A DNA stretch of 19,600 nt from JAXGQD01 sp964401615. GTDB lineage: Bacteria > Bacillota > Clostridia > Saccharofermentanales > Fastidiosipilaceae. The stretch is from positions 1 to 19,600 of the forward strand of contig CAYNZF010000040.1 of NCBI GenBank assembly GCA_964401615.1, written 5' to 3'. Below are positions 7,697-15,622 of the stretch, piece after piece. Every line of letters begins with the position of its first letter. Position 1 is the first letter of the stretch. The notes beneath the pieces are model-generated. The model searched no databases. It was not told the origin of the DNA and saw only the letters and a list, made by a program, of their open reading frames with translations. Both the position numbers and the translations under genes were made by a program.

Positions 7697-8751
7697 TGTC
7701 GCTCATCGTTGATATCAAGAAAAAAATCGGCAATTTCAACTTGGAGGTGAATTTCACAGCCGAAGACGAAGTTTTCGCTTTGTTAGGTGCTTCCGGATGC
7801 GGCAAAAGCATGACCCTCAAATGTATCGCGGGTATCGAAAACCCGGATGAGGGGCGCATTATTCTGAATGAGCGTATTTTGTTCGACAGCCACAGAAAAA
7901 TAAATCTCTGTCCTCAGGAGCGCAGGGTGGGGTACCTCTTTCAACAGTATTCTCTCTTTCCCAACATGACCGTCGCCCAGAACATCGCCTGCGGCGTGAG
8001 GACCAAAGAAAAAGCCAAAAAGCACGCCCTGGTCGAGGAAATGATTGCCTCTATGCAACTGACAGGACACGAAAACAAACGCCCTCACCAACTTTCAGGC
8101 GGCCAGCAGCAGCGCGCTGCTTTAGCAAGAATCCTGGTCAACCAACCTGACATTCTCTTACTGGATGAACCATTTTCCGCTTTGGATAACTATTTGAAAT
8201 GGCAGCTTGAACTGGAACTTTCAGCAACTCTGGCTTCTTTTAAGCGTCCGGCCATCTTTGTGTCGCATAACAGAAATGAAGTCTATCGTCTGTGTGATCG
8301 TGTCTGTGTCTTAAGCGAAGGACATTCTGAGGAACCGCAAACCGTGGCCGAGCTTTTCGAAAGACCCCGTTCTATCAATGCTTGCTTACTGACGGGCTGC
8401 AAGAACTTTTCTCGCATTGAGGTCTTGAATCACCATACCGTTCAGGCGCTTGACTGGGCTGTGGCTTTACATGTCAAGCAGATCCCTGATGGCAGCGCCT
8501 ATCTGGGTGTTCATTCGCATCTGATCGAAGTATCAACACTGAAAAGAAGTGAAAACAGCTTTCTGGCCCAAGTGAAGCATGTCATAGACGAACTGGGTTC
8601 AAGTATTCTGATTCTATCTGTTCCCGGCAGCAGCAGTGCCTATTCGCACATCAGAGTAAAATTGGATAAAGCTGAATGGAATTCACTGAACAGACCCAAA
8701 GAATTGTGGATCAACATCGCGCCGGACAACATCATGCTGCTTCACGCGTAA
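7696..8751 (+). CDS. modC: Molybdate ABC transporter ATP-binding protein ModC
   Basis: 351 residues. Walker A GASGCGKS at 31-38, Q-loop in YLFQQYSLFPN near 80-90, signature LSGGQQQR at 133-140, Walker B ILLLDEP at 153-159 and the switch His191. The region after about 215 is a regulatory extension; SHLIEVSTL and IDELGSSILILSV fit the TOBE/MOP fold that can bind oxyanion. GAGGAG lies before ATG 7696, which overlaps modB by one base. It powers molybdate import from the cytoplasmic side and is the last gene of the plus-strand operon. Confidence 0.94.
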   Translation: MSLIVDIKKKIGNFNLEVNFTAEDEVFALLGASGCGKSMTLKCIAGIENPDEGRIILNERILFDSHRKINLCPQERRVGYLFQQYSLFPNMTVAQNIACGVRTKEKAKKHALVEEMIASMQLTGHENKRPHQLSGGQQQRAALARILVNQPDILLLDEPFSALDNYLKWQLELELSATLASFKRPAIFVSHNRNEVYRLCDRVCVLSEGHSEEPQTVAELFERPRSINACLLTGCKNFSRIEVLNHHTVQALDWAVALHVKQIPDGSAYLGVHSHLIEVSTLKRSENSFLAQVKHVIDELGSSILILSVPGSSSAYSHIRVKLDKAEWNSLNRPKELWINIAPDNIMLLHA

Positions 8752-9053
8752 AGGCAGTATAATCATCTGAATTTTTTAAAAAACAAAAAACCCAAATATA
8801 GATTTGAGTTTCTCCAAATCAAGATAGACCGGTTCTTCTTTGAAAACCTGGTCAGCTGGATTTTCAGCGCCCTAAAACGCTAAATGAATGAGGAGGATTG
8901 CGGCTTCTTTTCAATGTGGAAGGCACTGTCGTTTCCGATAGAACCCTGTGGATGGAATCCAGGTCCGGTAACCATGACTAAGATGTTTTAGGTTACAGGA
9001 CTCGAAGCGTGCAATTGACCTCAATGTTTGATCAGCGACGCTGACCTTGCTTT
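8752..9053. other. Non-coding convergent region between modC and the VOC gene
   Basis: About 300 bases with no supported gene. It holds an A-rich hairpin (8788-8811), an inverted repeat with GTCC-GTAACC at 8963-8973 and GGTTAC-GGAC at 8991-9001, a small dyad ATTGACCTCAAT near 9014-9025, and a hairpin with T-run at 9030-9055. Short open frames on both strands (for example 35 codons at 8884-8991) have no ribosome site. Confidence 0.6.
8788..8811 (+). terminator. Weak hairpin after modC
   Basis: AAACCCAAAT (8788-8797) pairs with ATTTGAGTTT (8802-8811) around an ATAG loop with one C-A mismatch. It is AT-rich and followed by TCTCC rather than a T-run, so it is a poor intrinsic terminator in either direction. 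It is listed because it is the first structure after the modC stop. Confidence 0.25.
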
Positions 9054-9055
9054 TT
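9030..9055 (+). terminator. Possible terminator of the plus-strand operon
   Basis: TCAGC (9032-9036) pairs with GCTGA (9040-9044) over a GAC loop, followed by TTGCTTTTT to 9055 on the plus strand. It lies at the convergence with the minus-strand cluster. The stem is short and far (about 280 bases) from modC. Confidence 0.35.
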
Positions 9056-9518
9056 ACAGTGCGGCGATGTTGTCTTGAACGACTTCAAAGCGTTCGTTAC
9101 CAGGGCCTCTGAAGAACATGATCTTCAGCGCCAGCCCTTTACTGCTGCTTTTCGCGAAAATGGCGGTTTCTTCATCGCTCAACTCACGATCAAACTCAAG
9201 TCCGGTTGCGAACGGACCTGCTTCGATCGCGATACCCTTTTCGTTCAGGTGAGCAACAAATGCATCCATGTCATCGACGCGCAGAGCCAAATGGTTTAGA
9301 CTGCCTTTGGTGGAATCCAAAGGCGCCTTGTCCCATTGCTCAAGTAATTCAATGACCACTCCTGCTTCGTTTCTGATCCAGGCCATTTTCAAGGGTTTAT
9401 CCCCTTCCATGGCCTCTGTGGAAAACAGAAGTTTGAAGCCCAAAGTACCCTCGTAAAACTTAATGGATTCAGCGATGTCTTTACAATAGATGCCATTGTG
9501 CTGATACTCAAGTTTCAT
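9054..9518 (-). CDS. VOC family (glyoxalase-fold) metalloprotein
   Basis: 154 residues with two betaalphabetabetabeta modules. The putative metal ligands of this fold are all present: His7 (YQHNGIYC), Glu57 (VVIELLEQW), His76 (SLNHLALRV) and Glu145 (ERFEVVQ). This suits a glyoxalase I, epimerase (methylmalonyl-CoA type), dioxygenase or lyase; sequence alone cannot decide. GGGAGA precedes the ATG at 9518. The gene starts 31 bases after the ferredoxin subunit and is probably the last gene of that transcript, so it may act on a product of the same pathway. Confidence 0.85.
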   Translation of the reverse strand: MKLEYQHNGIYCKDIAESIKFYEGTLGFKLLFSTEAMEGDKPLKMAWIRNEAGVVIELLEQWDKAPLDSTKGSLNHLALRVDDMDAFVAHLNEKGIAIEAGPFATGLEFDRELSDEETAIFAKSSSKGLALKIMFFRGPGNERFEVVQDNIAAL

Positions 9519-9549
9519 GGAAATCTCCCTACACTACTGTGCTCTTCGT

Positions 9550-10308
9550 TTAGCCGATGTCGTTCTTGCTCTGTTCAAATCTCTCTGCAGCAGTCGCGAA
9601 CTTCATGGTGAACTTTTCTGATGTGCGTGGGGTGATATTCGCAGGGTCATACTCTGTAATATCAGTGATATTTTTCACAACAGGATTATTCACGAATTCT
9701 CCACGCGGTCCGTTCAACTCAAGATGTTTCTTGGCGTCAAAAGGAATCAGCGGGACTTTCTCTTCTTTAGCTTTCACAATGTAGTTCGGATTTGTCAAAG
9801 AAGCATCCGGCATGCCTTTCAATTGGCGCAGCGAGCCGTATTTGGCTTCCATTTCTTCGACAGGTCCAAAGTCCAAAGCACGCAGAGGACATGACGAGAC
9901 ACAAGCAGGGATTTCACCATTTTCAAGCTTGTCGATGCACATGGTGCATTTGCTCATTTTGGTGCCGGCTTCATCGTTCTTGAAAGAAGGCGAGCCATAC
10001 GGGCAAGCGTCATAGCAGCTGCGGCAGCCATCACATTTGTCCTGATCGACCAATACCGCACCATACTTGTCTTCTTTGAAAATTGCGTCATTGGGGCAAG
10101 CCGGGACACAAACAGGATTGTCGCAGTGACCGCAGCTGAAAGCCAGAATGTTCAGTCTGATATTGGGGTAGACGCCTTCTTCAAAATCGTAAATAGACAT
10201 CCACTGTTCCGGACCTGTTTCCAGCAAGTTCCAGTCTTTACAGGTTACGGCGCAGGTTTGGCATCCGTAGCACCGTGTTTGATCAAAATAGAATGCATAT
10301 TGACCCAT
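9550..10308 (-). CDS. Four-cluster [4Fe-4S] ferredoxin subunit of molybdoenzyme (DmsB/PsrB type)
   Basis: 252 residues. Sixteen cysteines in four sets: 13/16/19/23, 59/62/67/71, 92/95/98/102 and 121/124/136/140, the classic pattern of the electron-transfer subunit of DMSO-reductase-family enzymes. No signal peptide or membrane segment is visible, so it should be cytoplasmic. Its ribosome site (GGAGG) overlaps the end of the catalytic subunit gene three bases upstream, so the two are co-translated. It should pass electrons between the molybdenum subunit and a soluble partner, because no membrane-anchor (DmsC/NrfD-like) gene is nearby. Confidence 0.95.
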   Translation of the reverse strand: MGQYAFYFDQTRCYGCQTCAVTCKDWNLLETGPEQWMSIYDFEEGVYPNIRLNILAFSCGHCDNPVCVPACPNDAIFKEDKYGAVLVDQDKCDGCRSCYDACPYGSPSFKNDEAGTKMSKCTMCIDKLENGEIPACVSSCPLRALDFGPVEEMEAKYGSLRQLKGMPDASLTNPNYIVKAKEEKVPLIPFDAKKHLELNGPRGEFVNNPVVKNITDITEYDPANITPRTSEKFTMKFATAAERFEQSKNDIG

Positions 10309-10311
10309 AGA

Positions 10312-12810
10312 TTATTCCTCCAATTTTTTCACTTCGACAAGGCCGGAAGTGATGACATTAGCGACCGTGTGAGGGAGATGCTTATCAAAGATAAACAAAT
10401 TGCATGCGCCGCGCGTATCAATACCGAAAGGCATGACCTCATCTGTACGTTTTGTGTCAGGTGTGTACCATGAACCGAAATGCATTGCGATTGTACCCGG
10501 CATCGTCTTGTTGGTTACATAGACACGCATTTCTGCTTTGCCGATTTCGTTGAACACTTCCGCCAGATCATTGTCTTTCAAGCCTCTTGCTTTCGCGTCA
10601 GCAGGATTCATCCAGACACGGTGATTGTAGCATTCACGCAGTACGGGGTTGACATCGTACTTTGAGAGACAGCGGTAAATCGAGACAGGAGTAACCATGG
10701 ACAGAGGATACTTTTCGGTACGCGGGTTGTAAAGGCTGTCCAAAGGAGCTTCCTCTTGATAACTTGGCTTCCAACGCGGGATTGGATCAAATTTACCACC
10801 ATAGCGGCCATCCTTGTTCGCGTCATCAATCATGGTCTGATAGACTTCGATTTTTCCCGAAGGTGTGAGGAAAGGCTTAGCGTCGGGATCATTGATGGTG
10901 TTTGCAAAAGCGTGGAAAGGCTTATCGATGGGCACACGGACCATCGGATCTTTCAAGAACTCTTCCCAGGTCGTTTTAATTTCAACACCCAGTTTTGCGT
11001 AGGTTTCAACGGCGCCGTCGGCGATCCATTTCTCGTAAGCGATTTTGTACAGTTTCTCGATCTCTTCATCCCACTTGTCCCAGGGAACATCCTTAAGCAG
11101 CGGATTGTAGAGTTCTCCAACACCCATACGATTGGCGAGCTGTGTCCAGACCCATTCGATCGGACGTACACCTTCCGGTGGATCGACCGCTTTGCCGGCA
11201 TAGAAGAAGTAGTTGTTCATGCCGCCCGGAGCGGTGCGGAAACGTTTAGAATCAAGATGATAGGGGTCAGTGGACTCAAATTCATGAACGACACCCGGCA
11301 GGACGATGTCCAAAAATTCGGTCGTAGGCGCGCTTCTGTGCCAAGCGAAACCACAAGTGAAATAAATCATCTCCATGGCTTTCATACGCTTATTCGTTTC
11401 TTGCAGGTTGTTCATCCAGTTGTTCATTAAGAAAGCGAATTGAATGTTAGGAGTCGGCTGACCTTCTCTCGTACCGATAGCAGTACGATACTCCGCTTCA
11501 GTGATCTCTCCCGCTTCCATTTTAGGTCTCAAGGTGACCGCTTCAGCAAATTTGCTGTTCGCCATGACCAGAGGTGGGGTTCTCTGCGGAGGAGCTTTGT
11601 GGAATTCAGCATTGACGTTGGGCATGGAGGGAATGTGTCCACAGGTAACCAAGACGGAGCCCGTCTGACAGCCACCCGCGCAGGCTACGTTGCCGGTCAA
11701 GGACTGCAAGATCATGGCAGCGACTGCAGCGTAGTCACCATAGTGACGCTTGGAAACTGAATAGTGCTGCTGTAAATGGCAAGGTCCATTGGTTGCGTAG
11801 TAGCGAGCCAATTCGCGAATGGTTTCTGCAGGGATGGTGGTGATAGGTTCTGCCCATTCCGGAGATTTCACTTCGCCGTCTTCGCCGCCCATCAAATAGT
11901 TCTTCAGCTTTTCGATGCCGCTCTGTTCTACCCATTTGTTAACAAATTCGTAGTTCAAGAGATCGTCTTCGAAAATGACTTGCAGCATGGCGAGGGCCAA
12001 AGCATGGTCGGTACCCGGACGAATCGGGATCCATTGATCAGCCAGAACTTCCGCGCTTAAGGTGTAGCGCGGATCGATGCAGATAATTTTTGCACCGCGC
12101 TCTTTCGCGAGCTTCAGGTAGTAGGGAACAGACCCGTGCCAGCCGACCAGCGGATCCCAGCCCCACATGATGATGGTTTTGGAATTGAAGAGGTCGGGTG
12201 CTTCATATCCGACGAATGAGCCGCCCATGCCTTTGAAAATGTTGCGCGCAGGGTCATAGCCGAGCACAGTGTTCTCACCAATCAGGCCGCCTGAGGTGGA
12301 GTGGTCACTCCAACACGCGACAGGTCCTTTGATGTATGGCCACAGGGGATGACCGGAAATTTCGAAGAAGGTCAAATGTGAGTGGTGCATGCTGGCGTCG
12401 CCAAAATTTTCTTGCACATACTTCATTTTTTCAGCGATGGTGTCCAAAGCTTCTTCCCAGCTAATCTCAACGAAATGGCCCTTACCATGTCCACGCCCGC
12501 CTACACGTTTGAGAGGTTTGGTGATACGGTCTTCTGCGTACAGTTCCCCTTTGATTGCATGTCCCATGACGCAAGGACGCTGCTGCACCATACCCTGGTT
12601 GACTTGCTCGGTGCTGATGTACGCATCTTCACGCCCGCGTTGAGGATTGATGGTGTCATCAGACTCAACGGCTGTGATCTTATTGTCTTTGCTGTGCACT
12701 TTTAATACGCAGCTGGCATCCCAGCATCCATTAGATGTGCATGTCAAATAAGTGATCTTTTCGTCTTCATGGTTCTTTTTCAGATTATCAAGAACTTTTT
12801 GTTTGCTCAT
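10312..12810 (-). CDS. Molybdopterin oxidoreductase, DMSO reductase family, cytoplasmic catalytic subunit
   Basis: 832 residues. Cys24, Cys29, Cys34 and Cys80 form the N-terminal [4Fe-4S] site, with CTSNGCWDASC spaced by four residues twice, wider than the usual C-x2/3-C-x3-C. ISWEEALDTIAEKM near 116 and IICIDPRYTLSAEVLADQW are typical pterin-domain segments, as is a C-terminal molydopterin-dinucleotide-binding domain from about 700. In SDHSTSGG, Ser171 aligns by eye with the serine molybdenum ligand of DMSO reductase (GDYSTGAA). There is no twin-arginine signal. The start has GGAGG before ATG 12810, ten bases after the MFS gene. Known relatives reduce S- or N-oxides or move hydroxyl groups on aromatic rings. 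The substrate here is unknown; the neighbours suggest a small heterocyclic compound. Confidence 0.93.
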   Translation of the reverse strand: MSKQKVLDNLKKNHEDEKITYLTCTSNGCWDASCVLKVHSKDNKITAVESDDTINPQRGREDAYISTEQVNQGMVQQRPCVMGHAIKGELYAEDRITKPLKRVGGRGHGKGHFVEISWEEALDTIAEKMKYVQENFGDASMHHSHLTFFEISGHPLWPYIKGPVACWSDHSTSGGLIGENTVLGYDPARNIFKGMGGSFVGYEAPDLFNSKTIIMWGWDPLVGWHGSVPYYLKLAKERGAKIICIDPRYTLSAEVLADQWIPIRPGTDHALALAMLQVIFEDDLLNYEFVNKWVEQSGIEKLKNYLMGGEDGEVKSPEWAEPITTIPAETIRELARYYATNGPCHLQQHYSVSKRHYGDYAAVAAMILQSLTGNVACAGGCQTGSVLVTCGHIPSMPNVNAEFHKAPPQRTPPLVMANSKFAEAVTLRPKMEAGEITEAEYRTAIGTREGQPTPNIQFAFLMNNWMNNLQETNKRMKAMEMIYFTCGFAWHRSAPTTEFLDIVLPGVVHEFESTDPYHLDSKRFRTAPGGMNNYFFYAGKAVDPPEGVRPIEWVWTQLANRMGVGELYNPLLKDVPWDKWDEEIEKLYKIAYEKWIADGAVETYAKLGVEIKTTWEEFLKDPMVRVPIDKPFHAFANTINDPDAKPFLTPSGKIEVYQTMIDDANKDGRYGGKFDPIPRWKPSYQEEAPLDSLYNPRTEKYPLSMVTPVSIYRCLSKYDVNPVLRECYNHRVWMNPADAKARGLKDNDLAEVFNEIGKAEMRVYVTNKTMPGTIAMHFGSWYTPDTKRTDEVMPFGIDTRGACNLFIFDKHLPHTVANVITSGLVEVKKLEE

Positions 12811-12820
12811 AGTAACCTCC

Positions 12821-14032
12821 TTACTTAATTTTGGTCATACCCGCTAAAATCACGCCGACAACACAGAGCACCAGGCAGAAAACACCGCCCATGAGAAGGC
12901 TGCCGCCAAGAATTCCGACAACCGCCATAAAGGTCGCGCTGCCCAGGAACATGCCCAAATTCTGGCATAGGAACAGGAATCCGTTTCCATAGCCCATCAA
13001 TTCAGGCTTCTTCATGATTTCACCAACAGAAGAAAGAATCATCGCAGGTGTGCCCAGGCCGATAAGTCCAATCAGGATCGTGCCGGCATAGATTGAGATT
13101 CTGTTAGGGACAAAAGCCAGAACAGACCCAATACCGGTACAGGCAATCGCCAGCATATATAATTTCCGACGGCCCATTTTGTCTGAAAGTGCTCCGATAA
13201 TGGGGGAGCCGACCAGGGCACCAATCATGGGGATGGTTGCAACGAGGGCGACCTCTGTCCCGCTCATGTTGACTGCCGATCCCGGACCTGCGAAACCGGG
13301 CAGGAAAACGAGCACAGCCATCAAAGCATAGTTAAAGGTTGCAAACGCAAAAGCGCCGGTGAGCAGGTCTTTGTTCTTTAAAGCGTCGGCCAGTTTACCT
13401 TTGGGTTGGCTGGCGGCTAAAGCAGCGTCACGTGCATCAAGTCCAGCGGGGACTTTCAACATGAATTTGATGCCAAGAGACAGCAGGAGTGAAAGCGCTG
13501 CATATACAAACCAGATGGTGTTCCAGCTCATGGTGTTGAACAGGATCGGCGTCAGGTTGAAAGCGACGATTTGTCCTACAGGAACCCACACGGCCCAGAT
13601 ACCCATGGCTGCACCGATGGACTCAGGTGCGACGTATTTGGCGACTGACATAGGACCGGCGACAGAGATGAAAATAAAGCCAATGCCTTCAATCGCTCTG
13701 CTGGCAATCAGCATCTCGCCTGAGGAAGACAAACCACCCATGATCGAGCCGAGCGCTACGATTAAGGGAGCGATAATCATCATGGTCTTGGGTCCGATTT
13801 TTTGGGTGATACCACCGGCAGGAATGGCTAAAAGGATACCGGTGAAGGTAAAGGCTGACATCAGCCAGCTGACGGATCCGCCCATATTAAGAGCTTCACC
13901 AATATTACCCATGATCATCGGAACCTTAAATTGATGGAGTGCGGCCGTGGCCCCAGTCAGCATCAGGATTAAGGCGACAACTGAATAAGCTTGGTACTTA
14001 ATTTGGACGGTTTTGTTGTTATTGCTTTCCAT
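12821..14032 (-). CDS. MFS transporter
   Basis: 403 residues, about twelve hydrophobic helices, with the loop 2-3/8-9 motif seen as GALSDKMGRRK in the second half and ITQKIGPKTMM in the first. It sits in the cytoplasmic membrane. AGAGGT precedes ATG 14032; the stop is ten bases before the molybdoenzyme start, whose ribosome site lies in that gap. The close pairing suggests it brings in the molybdoenzyme substrate or exports its product. Its general look is that of the nitrate/cyanate-like or sugar-acid branches of MFS, but I cannot assign a substrate. It begins after a 144-base gap that contains a terminator-like hairpin. Confidence 0.9.
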   Translation of the reverse strand: MESNNNKTVQIKYQAYSVVALILMLTGATAALHQFKVPMIMGNIGEALNMGGSVSWLMSAFTFTGILLAIPAGGITQKIGPKTMMIIAPLIVALGSIMGGLSSSGEMLIASRAIEGIGFIFISVAGPMSVAKYVAPESIGAAMGIWAVWVPVGQIVAFNLTPILFNTMSWNTIWFVYAALSLLLSLGIKFMLKVPAGLDARDAALAASQPKGKLADALKNKDLLTGAFAFATFNYALMAVLVFLPGFAGPGSAVNMSGTEVALVATIPMIGALVGSPIIGALSDKMGRRKLYMLAIACTGIGSVLAFVPNRISIYAGTILIGLIGLGTPAMILSSVGEIMKKPELMGYGNGFLFLCQNLGMFLGSATFMAVVGILGGSLLMGGVFCLVLCVVGVILAGMTKIK

Positions 14033-14112
14033 AGATACCTCTTTCTTTCTTTTTTCACTTTTGTGATTTTGACATGTCCTGAAAATTGATAAAACCTTTG
14101 GTGATCGATCTT

Positions 14113-14120
14113 CCTCCTTT
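14113..14120 (-). promoter_or_regulatory. Ribosome-binding-site-like AAAGGAGG with no start codon
   Basis: A perfect AAAGGAGG on the minus strand is followed by AAGATCGATCACC, with no ATG, GTG or TTG at a usable distance. It lies between the hydantoinase-type gene and the MFS gene. It may be a relic of a lost gene start or chance. Confidence 0.3.
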
Positions 14121-14131
14121 GAAATTTTGTA

Positions 14132-14163
14132 AAACCCGGGACAGATCTCAGGACTTGCCCCGG
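14132..14163 (-). terminator. Terminator after the cyclic amidohydrolase gene
   Basis: Read on the minus strand, CCGGGGCA (14156-14163) pairs with TGTCCCGG (14136-14143), eight pairs with one G-U, over a 12-base loop, followed by GTTTTAC. The tract is short, so some read-through into the MFS gene is plausible. It lies 13 bases after the stop at 14177. Confidence 0.6.
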
Positions 14164-14176
14164 ATCACTACATTAA

Positions 14177-15544
14177 TTATCTTTCGACGCAATAGCCGGT
14201 CGCTTTTTCACCGACAAATTCGCCGTCTCTCACCTGTATCTGACCGTCTTTGATGGTCATAACGGGCCAACCCTTGATGGTTCTGCCTTCATAGATAGAG
14301 AAATCGGAACGTGTTTTGGTTTCCGCTGCCGTTACTGTTTTTTCCTTATTCAGGTCCACAATAACGATATCCGCGTCAGAACCGGCTTGCATGGCACCTT
14401 TTTGAGGATAGATTCCGAATTTTTGGGCCGGACCTTTACTCATGCATTCAGCTAAACGCTCAATGGAGACACGATTTTTGTTAACGCCTTCAGAAAGCAA
14501 AATCGGTAAATGATGCTCGACCGCAGCGTAACCGGGATAGATATACCAGTAATTGGTCTCATCAAGGTGCTTTTCTGCTGCCGTCATGGTCACGTTATCT
14601 GTGCCGATGGTGTCAATGACGCCTGAGGCGACTGCAGCCCAAAGGGCTTCCATGTCTTCTTCACCCTGGAAAGGAGGATCCATCTTAAGGGCGTTGCCCT
14701 GCGGGCCGTCTTTGGTGGTGGACAGGTAAGGGCTGGTGGTTTCAAAACTGAAGTACGGATTTTGTGGTTTCAAGCGAGCCGCCTCGGCAGCGCCGTATTT
14801 TGAAAACATGTGCACTTGATAAACCGGGAACTCAGCGTAAAGAGCCAGGTTCGAAAGTCTGTTGATGGCTTCTCTTTCGCAGATACCGGGATGTGTTTCA
14901 GCATAGAAGCTGTTGTTCATCTCGGTGCCGCTCTTGCTGGCCTGGTATTTTTTGGTCGCATCCGCGACGATGGCGTAGTTCTCGCAGTGAGCGCAGAGAA
15001 TACAGTCATCATTGCTGAATTTTTTGATTTCGTTCATGGTGTCAAGAATGAAATCATCCGTAACTTCAGGGACGATCCCGGGAACACCGTTGAGATAAAC
15101 TTTAAACGATTTCACTTTATAGTCGTTGACGTACGTGCCGATCTCAGACAGCTGATCATTGTTCCCAATGACCAGGTGAGGAATCACATTGGTGTAGGCG
15201 TTTTCATTGATGGCCGCTTTAACACCGGGGAATGATTGTGAGTGGGCTTGAGGACCGCCGAAGAATGTGCCGACCGTCGTCACGCCGCCACACAGGGCTG
15301 CTTTGGTCTCGCTTTTCAGTTCATCAACCAGCGGAGCGAAAAGACCAAGGTGGGTATGGGGATCAATGACACCCGGCATTACGAATTTTCCACTTGCGTC
15401 AACAGTCTCACCGGCTTCCATAACGTCTGCGCTCACAGCGGCGATTTTGCCATCCTTAACGTAAACATTCATCTGCTCGACTTTTTCACCCGGAAAAACG
15501 ACCTTACCGTTCATGATCCCGAGATCAAATTTTTGATTGTCCAT
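14177..15544 (-). CDS. Cyclic amidohydrolase (dihydropyrimidinase/hydantoinase/dihydroorotase family)
   Basis: 455 residues, the normal size. This superfamily hydrolyses cyclic amides through a two-metal site. All ligands are visible: His63 and His65 (DPHTHLG), carboxylated Lys148 (KSFKVYLNG), His186 (CAHCEN), His245 (YQVHMF) and Asp316 (IGTDNV). The N-terminal (DLGIMNGKVVFPG) and C-terminal (SDADIVIVDLN) beta-sandwich parts are also there. GGAGG precedes ATG 15544. The gene is 78 bases after the ketopantoate-reductase-like gene. D-hydantoinase, dihydropyrimidinase, allantoinase or a related ring opener are all possible. The unusual sequence around the substrate loops (NGVPGIVPEV) does not let me choose. 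Confidence 0.9.
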   Translation of the reverse strand: MDNQKFDLGIMNGKVVFPGEKVEQMNVYVKDGKIAAVSADVMEAGETVDASGKFVMPGVIDPHTHLGLFAPLVDELKSETKAALCGGVTTVGTFFGGPQAHSQSFPGVKAAINENAYTNVIPHLVIGNNDQLSEIGTYVNDYKVKSFKVYLNGVPGIVPEVTDDFILDTMNEIKKFSNDDCILCAHCENYAIVADATKKYQASKSGTEMNNSFYAETHPGICEREAINRLSNLALYAEFPVYQVHMFSKYGAAEAARLKPQNPYFSFETTSPYLSTTKDGPQGNALKMDPPFQGEEDMEALWAAVASGVIDTIGTDNVTMTAAEKHLDETNYWYIYPGYAAVEHHLPILLSEGVNKNRVSIERLAECMSKGPAQKFGIYPQKGAMQAGSDADIVIVDLNKEKTVTAAETKTRSDFSIYEGRTIKGWPVMTIKDGQIQVRDGEFVGEKATGYCVER

Positions 15545-15622
15545 TGATTTTCCTCCTTTTTCATGCTGCCTTTTTATCGGACAGCTTTTTGACTATTACA
15601 CTTGCCGGCTTACCAAACAGCA

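Noticed and set aside
8884..8991. Possible 35-codon gene after modC
   Set aside because: No ribosome site before the ATG and no recognisable product; an equally long frame exists on the other strand.
8991..9012. tRNA-like TTCGAGTCC on the minus strand
   Set aside because: The bases around it do not form a T-stem and no acceptor or anticodon arm was found.
10756..11430. Plus-strand open frame of 224 codons
   Set aside because: Antisense to the molybdoenzyme gene; low-complexity shadow composition and no supporting start.
12290..12310. Selenocysteine or cysteine molybdenum ligand
   Set aside because: Alignment by eye places Ser171 (codon TCC) at the ligand position, and there is no in-frame TGA.
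13359..13934. Plus-strand open frame of 191 codons
   Set aside because: Mirror of the hydrophobic MFS codons on the opposite strand; no ribosome site.
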